This document shows positions 55,089-64,000 of a stretch of DNA of 64,000 nt, in pieces. A program made the position numbers and the translations under genes. The DNA comes from Comamonas testosteroni. GTDB lineage: Bacteria > Pseudomonadota > Gammaproteobacteria > Burkholderiales > Burkholderiaceae_C. The notes under the pieces are model-generated. The model saw nothing but the letters and a program-made list of their open reading frames with translations, was not told the origin of the DNA and did no database searches. Position 1 is the first letter of the stretch, and every line of letters begins with the position of its first letter. The stretch lies in NCBI RefSeq assembly GCF_000761245.1, contig NZ_AWOR01000078.1, positions 310,001 through 374,000 of the forward strand. The letters are read 5' to 3'.

Positions 55089-56291
55089 TTACAGCCCCAG
55101 CTTCCTGGCGACGTAATCGGCATCCTTGTCGCCGCGGCCCGAGAGATTGACCAGAATATGCTGGTCCTTGCCGAGTCTGGGCGCCTCGCGCATGGCCCAG
55201 GCCACGGCGTGTGCACTTTCCAGAGCCGGGATGATGCCCTCCACACGCGACAGCGTCATGAAGGCATTCAGGCACTCCTTGTCGTCCACGGACTGGTAGT
55301 CCACGCGGCCTATATCCTTGAGATAGCTGTGCTGCGGACCCACGCCCGGGTAGTCCAGGCCCGAGGCAATGCTGTGCACGGCGGCCGGTGTGCCGTCGGC
55401 GTTCTCCAGCACATAGCATTTCATGCCGTGAATCTCGCCGGGCTTGCCAACCGACAGCGTGGCGGCATGGCGGCCGGGCTTGTCCACGCCCTCACCGGCA
55501 GGCTCCACGCCCACCAGATGCACGGACTCGTCACCCAGGAAGGCCGTGAAGATGCCCATGGCATTGCTTCCCCCGCCGACGCAGGCTGCCACATGGTCGG
55601 GCAGCTTGCCATGCCGGCTCTGGAACTGTTCGCGTGCCTCACGACCGACGATGGACTGGAAGTCCCGCACCATCATGGGAAAGGGGTGCGGTCCGACCAC
55701 CGAGCCAATCGCGTAAATGGTGTTGACGGGGTCTTGCAGATAAACCTCGAAGGCGCTGTCCACGGCCTCCTTCAGCGTGGCTGCGCCGCGCGTCACGGGC
55801 ACCAGATTGCAGCCCAGAATGCGCATCTTGGTGACGTTGGGGTGTTCCTTCTCGATATCCACCTGGCCCATGTGAATCTCGCAGGGAATGCCCACCAGTG
55901 CACAGGCCGTGGCCAGGGCCACGCCATGCTGGCCGGCGCCGGTCTCGGCAATGACTTTTTTCTTGCCCATGAACTTGGCCAGCAGCGCCTCACCCAGGCA
56001 GTGGTTGATCTTGTGCGCTCCCGTGTGATTCAGATCTTCGCGCTTGAGATGGATCTGCGCGCCGCCAAGTTGATCGGACAGACGCCTGGCGTGAAAGATG
56101 GGGCTGGGTCGGCCCACATAGTCGGCAAACAGCGCGGCCAGCTCGTCCTGGAAATCCTGGCGCTTGACGATCTCTTCATAGGCTGCGGCAATCTCGTCCA
56201 TGCATTGCTTGAGCTCGGGCGGCACGAGCTGGCCGCCATAGGGGCCGAAGAAGCCTTGCGCATCGGGCATGGCCTGGGGGTTCTGGGTCAT
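55089..56291 (-). CDS. trpB: Tryptophan synthase beta chain-like protein (stand-alone TrpB)
   Basis: This PLP enzyme condenses indole with serine in its classical form. The 400-residue protein has the PLP lysine Lys94 in [25 protein letters not shown], and the phosphate-binding GGGSNA in [12 protein letters not shown]. The C-terminal SGRGDKDAD is present too. No trpA or trpF gene is nearby. The segments [28 protein letters not shown] and [20 protein letters not shown] differ from the usual TrpB partners of TrpA, which suggests a paralogue working alone or with another enzyme. ATG 56291 follows AAGGAG by seven bases. Confidence 0.87.
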   Translation of the reverse strand: MTQNPQAMPDAQGFFGPYGGQLVPPELKQCMDEIAAAYEEIVKRQDFQDELAALFADYVGRPSPIFHARRLSDQLGGAQIHLKREDLNHTGAHKINHCLGEALLAKFMGKKKVIAETGAGQHGVALATACALVGIPCEIHMGQVDIEKEHPNVTKMRILGCNLVPVTRGAATLKEAVDSAFEVYLQDPVNTIYAIGSVVGPHPFPMMVRDFQSIVGREAREQFQSRHGKLPDHVAACVGGGSNAMGIFTAFLGDESVHLVGVEPAGEGVDKPGRHAATLSVGKPGEIHGMKCYVLENADGTPAAVHSIASGLDYPGVGPQHSYLKDIGRVDYQSVDDKECLNAFMTLSRVEGIIPALESAHAVAWAMREAPRLGKDQHILVNLSGRGDKDADYVARKLGL

Positions 56292-56477
56292 GGCTTGTCT
56301 CCTTGGTGTGTGGTGCAGCGAAGCTGCATTCATAGCACACGGCGGGCTCAAGGCGCTTGCAGGCAAGTCCGGATGGAATCAGCACAGAAAGGAACGCAGC
56401 GCTCAAGATGAAAGCGCTGACAGCTATTGTTTTGATATTGGCGGCAACCTGCTCCTGCTCTGAAACACAATAGCGAC

Positions 56478-57911
56478 ATGAAAGCCAGCTCAGCCCGCGA
56501 TATTGTCTTTGCTCATGCTCTGGAAACCGCAGCTCCGCACGAGGCGCTGCCCACGGCCGAGCGCTGCACTGCCATCACGCAGGAGTGCCTGCACGCCCAG
56601 GGCAAGGTCAAGGGTGGCGGCCGCGCGGCGTTCGAAGGCTTTCTGCAAGAGCGGGCGCAACGCGTGATCGCTGCAGCGCAGCTGCCTGCCGACATACGGG
56701 CGATGGCCCGGCAGCGCGCCGGCATTTCGCGCTGGATGGTGCTGGTGGTGATGGCTGCGGCATCTGCGCTGGGCTTTGCGGGGCATGCGATCACCGACCC
56801 GCATCGTGTGGACCTGCTCTCTGCCTCCCTGATCGGTATCGTTCTGTGGAACTTGCTGGTCTATGTGCTGTTGCTGCTGACCTGGCTGCGCAGTCTGGTG
56901 CGGCGCAAGAAGACGGTGATTGCACCGCTGGAGCCCGAACAGGGTCAGGGCGCCGCGGCAGCGCCTAGCGGCTGGCTGCAGAAGCTGCAGGCAAGGAAGT
57001 GGAGTGTTTCGCGCGGCACGGGGCTGCGCAAGATGGCGCTGAACTTCGAGCGCAACTGGTGGCAGGTCAACCAGCGACCACGCCATGCGCAATGGCTCAT
57101 GTGCCTGCATCTGGGGGCTGCAATGCTGGCGCTGGGAGCGCTGGCATCGCTATGGCTCACCGGTCTCACCAAGGCTTATCAAGTGGGCTGGGAGAGCACT
57201 TTCCTCTCGCCGTCTGCCGTGCAGACCTGTCTGAACATGCTGTTTGCGCCGGTGCAGCATCTGCTGGGCCTGGCACCGTGGAGTCTGGCGCAGATCCAGG
57301 CGCTGCAGGGCTGGTCGGCCGGTGATGCCGCAGATGCGGGGCCACGCTGGGTGCAGCTCTACAGCTGGCTGCTGGGCTTGATGGTGGTGGCGCCGCGCCT
57401 GCTGCTGGCGCTGTGGCAGGCAGCCAGGGTCTGGTGGTTGAGCCAGCATCTGGCCTTGCCGCTGCAGCAGCCCTATTTCCAGAAGCTGCAGCGTGACTGG
57501 GCGGGACGCGCAACGGCGCTGCTGGTGCAGCCCTACAGCCTGGACATCACGCCCGAGCGCGAGGCCGCCCTGCGCAACCACGTGGCGCAGAGCTACGGCG
57601 CTGGTGCGCAGCTTGAGCTGCTGCCTGTGCTGGCCTATGGCTCGCCCTTGCCGGACGCCTCGGTTGTTGACGCACAGCAGGTGCTGCTGCTCAATCTGGC
57701 TGCCACGCCGGAGGCGGAAATTCATGGCGTGCTGCTGGCGCAGGTATTGAACCGCTGGGGTGCGCAGACAGATGTGTGGCTATGGGCGGCGGATTTTCGT
57801 GCGCGCAACAGCGGTGCCCCGGCGCGAGTGCAGGAGCGCGAGCAGCTGTGGCGGGAATTCGTGCGTGGCACGGGCCTGAACCCGACCCTGGTGCCCGGCG
57901 CAGGAGTGTGA
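56478..57911 (+). CDS. DUF2868 family membrane protein
   Basis: This 477-residue inner-membrane protein has four helices: ~84-106 (VLVVMAAASALGFAGHAI), ~116-140, ~205-230 (HLGAAMLALGALASLWLTG) and ~300-325. Soluble segments lie between and after them. The final ~150 residues look like a nucleotide-binding or helical cytoplasmic domain without clear motifs. It matches the DUF2868 family, which has no assigned role. The stop codon overlaps the ATG of the DUF3482 GTPase (TGATG), so the two are translationally coupled and probably act together. Confidence 0.82.
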   Translation: MKASSARDIVFAHALETAAPHEALPTAERCTAITQECLHAQGKVKGGGRAAFEGFLQERAQRVIAAAQLPADIRAMARQRAGISRWMVLVVMAAASALGFAGHAITDPHRVDLLSASLIGIVLWNLLVYVLLLLTWLRSLVRRKKTVIAPLEPEQGQGAAAAPSGWLQKLQARKWSVSRGTGLRKMALNFERNWWQVNQRPRHAQWLMCLHLGAAMLALGALASLWLTGLTKAYQVGWESTFLSPSAVQTCLNMLFAPVQHLLGLAPWSLAQIQALQGWSAGDAADAGPRWVQLYSWLLGLMVVAPRLLLALWQAARVWWLSQHLALPLQQPYFQKLQRDWAGRATALLVQPYSLDITPEREAALRNHVAQSYGAGAQLELLPVLAYGSPLPDASVVDAQQVLLLNLAATPEAEIHGVLLAQVLNRWGAQTDVWLWAADFRARNSGAPARVQEREQLWREFVRGTGLNPTLVPGAGV

Positions 57912-59470
57912 TGATGAGTGAGAACAATGAGCTGGTCCCGATTGACAACAGCATTCAGTGGTGTCTTTTGTCGCACACCAATATCGGCAAGACTACGCTG
58001 ACCCGTACGCTGATGGCCGACGACGTCGGCGAGATTGACGACGCAGCCCATGTGACCACGCAGTCGCAGCGCTATCTGCTTCAGAAAACGCAGCAGGGCG
58101 ATGAGCTGTGGCTTTGGGATACGCCGGGTTTCGGCGACTCCGTGCGGCTTTATGAGCGCCTGCGGCTGCAGGGCAATCCGCTGGGCTGGTTTCTCAGCAA
58201 TGTCTGGGACCGCTGGCGCGATAGGCCTTTTTACCTGAGCCAGCGTGCCTTGCTTGCTGCGCGCGATCATGCGGATGTGATGCTCTACCTCGTCAACGCG
58301 GCAGAAGACCCGGCCGATGCCGGCTACTGGAGCGCCGAGATGAACATACTGGCCTGGCTGAACAAGCCGGTCATCGTGCTGCTCAACCAGATCGGCAGCG
58401 ACACCACGGCAGAGCAGACGCAGGAGGATTTGCGGCGCTGGCAGCAGGCGACGCAGAGCTTTCACAGTGTGGTGCGCGATGTGCTGGTGCTGGACGCCTT
58501 CACGCGCAGCTGGTGGCATGAGCGCAGGATGATGCAGAGCATTGCGCCGCTGTTGCCTGGCTCCAAACAGCCCGCCTATCAGCGTCTGCTGGAGCAGCGG
58601 GCCGGGCAGCAGCAGCAGCGAGAGCAGGCGAGCCTGGCGGTCATGGCAGAGCAGTTGCTGGCGACGGCGGGGCTGCATGAAAAGCTCGATCCCGAGCAAG
58701 GCAGGCTGCTGGCACGTGCCTGGCAAAGCCTGAGCCAGCTCACCACCAAACTGGGCAAATCGGCAGAGGGTGAAGAGCGGCTCGGAACGCAAGCCAGGGC
58801 GGCTGTGCAGCGGCTGCTGCAGGCTTTGCGTCAGGCCGATGTGCAGGCCACCCAGCGCTTGCTCGAGATTCATGGACTCGACGGTCAGGCGGCCAGTCAG
58901 ATTCAGGAGCAATTGCGCAGCCAGCTTCAGATCACAACGCCCGTGGATGCACAGGCGGCCAGCTTGTGGGGGGCGTTGACTGCCGGTGCGGCCACAGGAC
59001 TGGGGGCCGATCTGATGGCAGGAGGTTTGACGCTGGGTGCCGGCGCCCTGGTGGGCGCGCTGTTGGGGGCGCTCACCTTTGGGGGAGCGGCCTGGGGGGC
59101 GAACAAGATGTTCGACCAGGAGCAGCAGAGCTTTCAACTCTCGACCGACTATCTGAACGCCGCAGTGAGTCAGGTATTGCTCAAGTACCTGCTGATCTCG
59201 CATTTCGGCCGTGGTCGCGGTCGCTACACCAGCCCTGCTGCGCCCAGTCAATGGAGTGAGCTGACCCAGGGCGCGGTGCAGACCCATGCCGCGCGATGGG
59301 CTGCACTCTGGGCGCAGCTGCGCGAAGCACATGCCGCAGGGGCGGCTACCGATGCGCAGAGAGTCGCCATGATGGAGCTGCTCTCGCAAAGCCTGCAGCA
59401 GATCATGGCCGATCTCTATCCGGGGCTGAACGCAGAGTCCGGTGTCAGAGACGGGGAAAGCGCACCGTAA
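57911..59470 (+). CDS. DUF3482 family GTPase with glycine-rich membrane hairpin
   Basis: This 519-residue GTPase has an N-terminal G domain: P-loop SHTNIGKTT (21-29, lacking the usual first Gly), switch II DTPGFGD (70-76) and an NKxD position reading NQIG (159-162). A helical middle is rich in Gln. A Gly/Ala-rich hydrophobic segment (~353-398, GLGADLMAGGLTLGAGALVG) resembles membrane-inserting hairpins of GTPases. The C-terminal helical part follows. The function is unknown. The start at 57911 overlaps the DUF2868 stop; the ATG at 57914 is equally possible. Its 3' end overlaps the convergent histidine kinase gene by 26 bases. Confidence 0.82.
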   Translation: MMSENNELVPIDNSIQWCLLSHTNIGKTTLTRTLMADDVGEIDDAAHVTTQSQRYLLQKTQQGDELWLWDTPGFGDSVRLYERLRLQGNPLGWFLSNVWDRWRDRPFYLSQRALLAARDHADVMLYLVNAAEDPADAGYWSAEMNILAWLNKPVIVLLNQIGSDTTAEQTQEDLRRWQQATQSFHSVVRDVLVLDAFTRSWWHERRMMQSIAPLLPGSKQPAYQRLLEQRAGQQQQREQASLAVMAEQLLATAGLHEKLDPEQGRLLARAWQSLSQLTTKLGKSAEGEERLGTQARAAVQRLLQALRQADVQATQRLLEIHGLDGQAASQIQEQLRSQLQITTPVDAQAASLWGALTAGAATGLGADLMAGGLTLGAGALVGALLGALTFGGAAWGANKMFDQEQQSFQLSTDYLNAAVSQVLLKYLLISHFGRGRGRYTSPAAPSQWSELTQGAVQTHAARWAALWAQLREAHAAGAATDAQRVAMMELLSQSLQQIMADLYPGLNAESGVRDGESAP

Positions 59471-60617
59471 ACAGGGCACCGCCACGCTCGGACACGCCGG
59501 CGCTGACGGTCCCGCCCTGTGAAGTCACCAGTGCCTTGACGATGGACAGGCCCAGACCCGAGCCTTCTCTGCGACGCTTGCCGGGAGTCTGGACAAAGCG
59601 CTGGAAGGGGTGGGCCTGAACTTCGTCAGCAAGGCCGGGCCCCGCATCGCCCACTTCCAGGGTCACCCATGACTGGTTCTGGTGGTCGGAGGTCGTATGC
59701 ACCCGGATGCTCAGCCAGTGGCCGCTGCTGGCATGACGCAGCACGTTGCTGATGAGGTTGGTGGTGATCTGGCGCAAGCGATCGACGTCGGCTTTGATGT
59801 CGGTGCTGCCATCGCCGTCCTGCATTGGCAGATCCAGTGACAGCGCCATGTCCAGCTTTTGCAGCTGCGGGTGCAGGTCCTCGACGACATCGCTGACCAG
59901 TGCAGCAAGGTCTATGCGTTCCTTGCGCAGGGACAGCTGTCCTGCGTCGGCCATGGACAGGGTGTGCAGATCGCCGACCAGCCGTCCCAGATGCTCGACC
60001 TGGGCCAGCAGCGTCCTCATCTCGGCCTGGCTGGAGTCGATGACGCCGTCGCAGATCGCGTGCAGGCGAGCCTGCAACACCGTCAAAGGGGTGCGCAGCT
60101 CGTGGGAGATGGAGGCGGCCGTGGCGAGGCGCTCCGCTTCCAGAGTCTCCAGCGAATCGACCATGCCGTTGAAGGCGTCGATCATCTCGGCCATCTCGCC
60201 ATGGGCGTTGCCTTTGACGGCTCTGGAGGCCAGATCGCCACGTTCCACGCGCGCAGCCACCTCCACCATGGAGGCCAGCGGGCTGGTGATGCGTCGCGAA
60301 ATCCAGAAGCCCACGGCCATGCCGAAAGGCAGGCTGACAGCCAGGCCGATGACCAGCGACCATTTCTCGCCAAACAGGCGGTCGCCTTCCCAGTACTCGG
60401 AGTAGATCTGAAGGGCTCTGGGGCTGTCTTCCAGATCCTGGGACTTCAGCGCTTCCAGCTCGGTTCTGACGGGGCCTGGCAGGTGGCGGTAGAACTCGCG
60501 GTACTGCAGTTCGGAAAACGCCAGCACGCCAATCGCCAGGGAGGCAATGGCCAGCAGCACGGCAGCCGTGATCCACAGACCAAAGCGGACCCAGATGCGG
60601 TTCAGTCCCAGGGCCAT
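59445..60617 (-). CDS. Sensor histidine kinase, BaeS-like
   Basis: This 390-residue membrane kinase has helix 1 at ~11-33, a short periplasmic part (~34-85), helix 2 at ~88-106, HAMP (ARVERGDLASRAVKGNAHG), His172 in ISHELRTPLT, N box (LISNVLRHA), G1 (VGDAGPGL) and G2 (GSGLGLSIV). BaeS-type kinases sense envelope stress and drive efflux. Its start overlaps the response regulator stop by 16 bases. It is transcribed towards, and overlaps, the DUF3482 gene. Confidence 0.9.
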   Translation of the reverse strand: MALGLNRIWVRFGLWITAAVLLAIASLAIGVLAFSELQYREFYRHLPGPVRTELEALKSQDLEDSPRALQIYSEYWEGDRLFGEKWSLVIGLAVSLPFGMAVGFWISRRITSPLASMVEVAARVERGDLASRAVKGNAHGEMAEMIDAFNGMVDSLETLEAERLATAASISHELRTPLTVLQARLHAICDGVIDSSQAEMRTLLAQVEHLGRLVGDLHTLSMADAGQLSLRKERIDLAALVSDVVEDLHPQLQKLDMALSLDLPMQDGDGSTDIKADVDRLRQITTNLISNVLRHASSGHWLSIRVHTTSDHQNQSWVTLEVGDAGPGLADEVQAHPFQRFVQTPGKRRREGSGLGLSIVKALVTSQGGTVSAGVSERGGALFTVRFPRL

Positions 60618-61351
60618 AGACGATAGCCAATACCGCGCACGGTTTCGATCAGCCCGTCCTGGCCGGCCAGTTGCAGCTTGCGGCGCAGTTTGGAGAGGTG
60701 GGAGTCGATCACCCGCTCCAGCGCATCGCTTTCCGGCAGGCAGTTCTCAATCAGGTAGGCACGTGAAAAGCAGCGGCGTGGCTGGGCCGCCAGGCAGGCC
60801 AGCAGACGGAATTCCGTGAGCGTCAGTGCCAGGGGCACGGCCTGGCCCGCATCGTCATAGACGGCAGCACTGTGAGCTTCCACGTCGATCTCTATCGGTC
60901 CGACGCGTATGGGGGCGGCCACCGGCGCAGGCTTGGCCTGGGTGCGGCGCAGCACGGCACGCACCCGGGCCACCACCTCGGGAGGGTTGAAAGGCTTGAC
61001 CACATAGTCGTCCGCTCCCAGGCGCAGTGCCAGCAGCTTGTCCACATCGTCTGCCAGGGCCGTCACCATGATGACGGGGACATCGCTGTCATTGCGAATC
61101 ATGCGCAGCACATCCACTCCATCGACCTTGGGCAGATGAATGTCTAGCAGCACCAGGTCCGGGCGCAGCTGGCGAAAGCTCTGCAGGGCTTCCTCGCCGT
61201 CTTGCGCCATGCGAATGCGCATGCCGTCGCGCTCCAGATAGGCGCTGAGAACGCCCGCAATTCCGGGTTCGTCTTCGACCACAAGCACCATGGGCGTGGA
61301 AGCAGGTTGAGCAAAAGTAGTCATGGTTTTGTGTGCAGCAAAGTCATGCAT
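60602..61351 (-). CDS. OmpR-family response regulator, BaeR-like
   Basis: This 249-residue regulator has a receiver domain (Asp70 in LLDIHLPKVDG as phosphoacceptor, Lys119 in VVKPFNPP) and a winged helix (~150-245, ending VRGIGYRLWPWD). It is coupled to the kinase and divergent from the outer-membrane factor gene, 233 bp away. Its probable target is that efflux operon. ATG 61351 (GGGAG eight bases upstream) was chosen; ATG 61324 is a possible shorter start. A GCACA-TTA-TGTGC inverted repeat at 61380-61392 may be a binding site. Confidence 0.9.
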   Translation of the reverse strand: MHDFAAHKTMTTFAQPASTPMVLVVEDEPGIAGVLSAYLERDGMRIRMAQDGEEALQSFRQLRPDLVLLDIHLPKVDGVDVLRMIRNDSDVPVIMVTALADDVDKLLALRLGADDYVVKPFNPPEVVARVRAVLRRTQAKPAPVAAPIRVGPIEIDVEAHSAAVYDDAGQAVPLALTLTEFRLLACLAAQPRRCFSRAYLIENCLPESDALERVIDSHLSKLRRKLQLAGQDGLIETVRGIGYRLWPWD

Positions 61352-61584
61352 CTGCTGGACTCCCTGAAACTTGTTATCTGCACATTATGTGCGTTGCCGC
61401 TGCAATAGCCGAATGGCTACGGTTCTCCATAATTCCTACATAAACCCTGCAATCTGGCGAAAGCTTGCTGCCGTCCAATGGCGAGCATGGAAAGCTGTTT
61501 CCGCTTTCTGCAGGTTCCCGGGTGACATCTATAGCTTGAGCCAACTGCGCTGTGATATTTCCTTCTCACGTCTCGCGTCTTCGC

Positions 61585-62973
61585 ATGGGCAGTCTGTGTC
61601 TGTGTGCCTTGTCGTTGCTGGCAGGCTGTGCTGCGCCCGAGGCAGTCAAGCTGGACCGGACCACGCCACCTCAGTGGCAGCAGCAGGAGTCGGCTCAAAA
61701 GTCGGACCCTGCGGCATTGGCCCACTGGTGGCGCGCCTGGAATGACCCCGCGCTGAATGCGCTGGTGGATGAGGCGCTGTCCCAGAACCTTGATGTGGCT
61801 CAGGCTGTGCTGCGTCTGCGTCAGCAGCGTTTGCTGGCCGGTACGGCCGATGCGGCTTTTCGCCCCACGGTCAGCACCGGAGCGCGGACCCTGCAGGATA
61901 TTGCAGCAGTTGATACTTACTTTCATGCCAGCATTGATGTGAGCTGGGACCTGGGCCTGTTTGGTGACTCCGAAGCGGCGCGCCGCGCAGGCACGGCCGG
62001 CGTGCTGGATGCGCAAGCCCAGCTGCATGCAGCGCGGGTGGCGCTGGTGGCCGATGTGGTGCACCGTTATCTCGATATCCGGCTGGCCCAGGTGCAGCGC
62101 AGCTTGGCCGAGAGGCAATTGCAGCAGGCACAGCGACAGTTGCAGCTCTTGCAGATTCGGCATGAGCAGAGGCTGACAGATGCCCAGTCTCTGGAGCAGC
62201 AAAAGTTGCAGCTGCGCACCGCACAGTCTCAGCTGTTCACCTTGAACGAAGCCCAGGCGCGCGCCGCCCATGCGCTGGCTGCCCTGCTGGGACGCGAGCG
62301 TGCCGAGCCGCAGTGGCTGCAGCCCGGGACGGATGCCGCGTTGCCCGCAATGCAGGCGCTTGCCGTGCTGCCGGCAGACCTGCTGCGCAGCCGCCCCGAT
62401 ATTCAAAGCGCCGAGGCCGCAGTGGAGCAGGCCGCGGCCGAGGTCGGTGTGTCACGCGCGGCGCTCTATCCGCGACTGACCCTGACGGGATCCTTGTTGT
62501 ACGCATACAACCTGACGCGCAATCACCGCACGACTTCGGACTCCATCCCCATGGTCGGTCCGCAGATCGATATTCCGCTCTTTGACTGGGGGCGCCGCCG
62601 TGCCGTGGCAGACGGCAAGGAGTTGGCGCTGCAGGCCAGCATCAAGGCATACCGCCAGACCGTGCTCAATGGCATTGCCGAGGCTGAAACCGCCCTGGCA
62701 GCGGTTGCCGCCCAGCAGCAAAGGCAGCAGCAGCTGCAGTCCGAGAGACAGATCCATGCCGGGCGCGAGAAGGCCCAGGCAGTGCGCCAGCAACTGGGCC
62801 TGTCCAGCGAGCTTGCGGGCATCGATAGCGCCCGCGCCAGCCTGCAAAACCAGAGCGAGCTGGCAACCGCCAGGGCTGCCGAGGCGCTGGCCTATGTGGC
62901 TCTCTACAAGGCTGTGGGTGCTGCGCCTGTCGATGCTGCGCTTGTTACCCGGACCACAGAGGTCCAGCCATGA
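61585..62973 (+). CDS. Outer-membrane efflux lipoprotein (NodT/OprM family)
   Basis: This is the trimeric outer-membrane exit duct of a tripartite exporter. The 462-residue protein has a lipoprotein signal (SLCLCALSLLAGC, lipid Cys ~19), then two OEP repeats. WWRAWNDPALNALVDEAL opens the first and LRSRPDIQSAEAAVEQA the second. LTLTGSLLYAYNLTRN lies in the beta barrel. The ATG at 61585 lacks a clear ribosome-binding site; an upstream GTG at 61552 does no better. Its TGA overlaps the ATG of the FtsX-type permease, so one operon is expected. The membrane fusion protein and ATPase would lie beyond the window. Confidence 0.88.
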   Translation: MGSLCLCALSLLAGCAAPEAVKLDRTTPPQWQQQESAQKSDPAALAHWWRAWNDPALNALVDEALSQNLDVAQAVLRLRQQRLLAGTADAAFRPTVSTGARTLQDIAAVDTYFHASIDVSWDLGLFGDSEAARRAGTAGVLDAQAQLHAARVALVADVVHRYLDIRLAQVQRSLAERQLQQAQRQLQLLQIRHEQRLTDAQSLEQQKLQLRTAQSQLFTLNEAQARAAHALAALLGRERAEPQWLQPGTDAALPAMQALAVLPADLLRSRPDIQSAEAAVEQAAAEVGVSRAALYPRLTLTGSLLYAYNLTRNHRTTSDSIPMVGPQIDIPLFDWGRRRAVADGKELALQASIKAYRQTVLNGIAEAETALAAVAAQQQRQQQLQSERQIHAGREKAQAVRQQLGLSSELAGIDSARASLQNQSELATARAAEALAYVALYKAVGAAPVDAALVTRTTEVQP

Positions 62974-64000
62974 TTGCCCTGGCGCGCAAGACGCTGATCT
63001 ATGAGTGGAGGCGCTTCGTCCCCTCGGTGTTCGCCGTGGGCTTTTCGGGCGTTCTGCTGGCCATGCAGGCCGCCTTGGTGCTGGGCATCTTCGGCTCTGC
63101 CGCGATCTACGTGACGGCTTCTTCGGCGGATCTCTGGGTGGGCTATCCGGGTACGCAAAGCGTGAACTTCGGGCGCAATATCGGCAGCGATGTGGAGATG
63201 CGTCTGCGCATGGATCCCGATGTGGCGGCCGTGGAATCCTATGTCTGGGTCGATGGTGACTGGCGCGCGCGCGCCGGTGCCCAGGGCGCGACCGGGGGCG
63301 GAGTCTCGGTCTATCTCTCGGGCGTCAGCACTGCGGACAACTCCATGATGTTCACCAAGGTGCTCACCTCCTGGCAGCGGCAGCTGCTGCGCGAGCCCGG
63401 TGCCGTGATTGTGGACCGGGCGGACCTGGGGACTCTGGGCGCGCAGGAAGGCAGCACGGCCTGGGTCAACAACCATGCGGTCAAGATCGTGGCGGCCGTC
63501 GACGGCTTGCGCGGGCTGGGCGGCGTCAACGTGATTGCCTCGCTCAGCACGGCCCGCGAAATTGCAGAAACCAGTGCCGAGCATGGCAGCACCTATTTCG
63601 TGGCGCGCCTCAGGCAAGGAGCCAAGGCAGGCGAGGCACAGGCGAGATTGAGCCAGTCCAGCAGCAGCTTCGGCCCGTACGAGGTCTGGACGGCGGATGC
63701 CTTTGCGCGCCGCTCGCAGCGTTACTGGATGCTCGATACCGGAGCGGGTGCCGGCGTGCTCTTCATGGCCGTCATCGTCTGCCTGGTGGGCGCCATCGTG
63801 ACCAGCCAGTCGCTCAAGGCGGTGGTGGCGGGGTCTGCCCGCGAGTATGCGGTGCTCAACGCCCTGGGCGTGAGCCGGGCAGCCCTGGGCCGCGTGGTGG
63901 TCGAGCAGGCCTGCTGGATCGGCGGCCTGGGCTTTGTGCTGGCGGCACTGGCCAGCGCGGTGCTGCTCAGCATTGCATCCACCTATCGCGTCCCTGTGGC
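62970..64000 (+). CDS. ABC transporter permease, FtsX/MacB/DevC-like, N-terminal part (runs off window)
   Basis: About 343 residues are visible. The protein begins MIALARKTLIYEWRRFVPSV with a first helix at ~17-45. A long periplasmic domain (~50-255) contains DPDVAAVESYVWVDGDWRA. A second helix follows at ~256-280 (LFMAVIVCLVGAIVTSQ), with the FtsX-type AREYAVLNALGVSRAALGRVV and a third helix. This resembles the DevC/MacB permeases that work with an outer-membrane duct. The ATG at 62970 overlaps the duct gene's stop. The ATPase and membrane-fusion genes are expected to the right. Confidence 0.85.
   Translation, partial: MIALARKTLIYEWRRFVPSVFAVGFSGVLLAMQAALVLGIFGSAAIYVTASSADLWVGYPGTQSVNFGRNIGSDVEMRLRMDPDVAAVESYVWVDGDWRARAGAQGATGGGVSVYLSGVSTADNSMMFTKVLTSWQRQLLREPGAVIVDRADLGTLGAQEGSTAWVNNHAVKIVAAVDGLRGLGGVNVIASLSTAREIAETSAEHGSTYFVARLRQGAKAGEAQARLSQSSSSFGPYEVWTADAFARRSQRYWMLDTGAGAGVLFMAVIVCLVGAIVTSQSLKAVVAGSAREYAVLNALGVSRAALGRVVVEQACWIGGLGFVLAALASAVLLSIASTYRVPV

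Overview
The window is 64 kb of a GC-rich (roughly 60-65 %) chromosome with tightly packed genes and no prophage, integrase, transposase or CRISPR array. The gene content and two dispersed intergenic repeat families point to the betaproteobacterial family Comamonadaceae, most likely Comamonas. Supporting features are the BoxR/benzoyl-CoA genes, a metH without its homocysteine module behind an SAH riboswitch, NCS2, PACE and GltS carriers, and the DUF2868-DUF3482 pair. The genus call is inference from gene content, not a search.

Layout. 1-6.6 kb: an incomplete acetoacetyl-CoA synthetase, a B12-binding-type radical SAM protein, a RutG-like uracil permease, a succinyl-CoA:acetate-type CoA-transferase behind a structured leader, and a MenI-like thioesterase. 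6.6-7.4 kb: a non-coding element bounded by large inverted repeats. 7.4-16.8 kb: an aerobic benzoate (box) locus with a five-gene Liv-type ABC importer, benzoate-CoA ligase, BoxD dehydrogenase and the divergent regulator BoxR with TGCA-rich sites; boxABC are not in view. 16.8-24.7 kb: AidB-like acyl-CoA dehydrogenase, M48 protease, EamA exporter with AraC regulator, AmpG-like permease and a two-component system.

24.7-33.9 kb: a cell-surface polysaccharide cluster (UDP-glucose dehydrogenase, UDP-glucuronate epimerase, GT39, polyprenyl-phosphate GT2, LPG-synthase-TM/flippase-like protein, O-antigen ligase/polymerase, GT25, GT4). Together these could make and transfer a uronic acid through a lipid-linked donor. 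33.9-43.2 kb: zinc-finger protein, IlvE, a small membrane protein, RadA, initiator tRNA, glutamate dehydrogenase, FAH-fold hydratase, PPK2 and a divergent LysR-PACE pair.

43.3-56.3 kb: glutamate symporter, SAH riboswitch and metH, dctA-gntR with a double palindromic operator, cardiolipin synthase, ammonium transporter with a small companion gene, a GDPD lipoprotein and a lone TrpB paralogue. 56.4-64 kb: DUF2868 membrane protein with a DUF3482 GTPase, a BaeSR-like two-component system, and a divergent efflux operon (outer-membrane factor plus FtsX-type permease) that leaves the window.

The most notable non-coding signals are a ~90 bp GC-rich repeat whose CCCCTGAG end sits 1-10 nt after a stop codon in all five copies; a second AT-richer inverted-repeat family; the terminator-bearing leader before the CoA-transferase; and the 34-bp palindrome before dctA.
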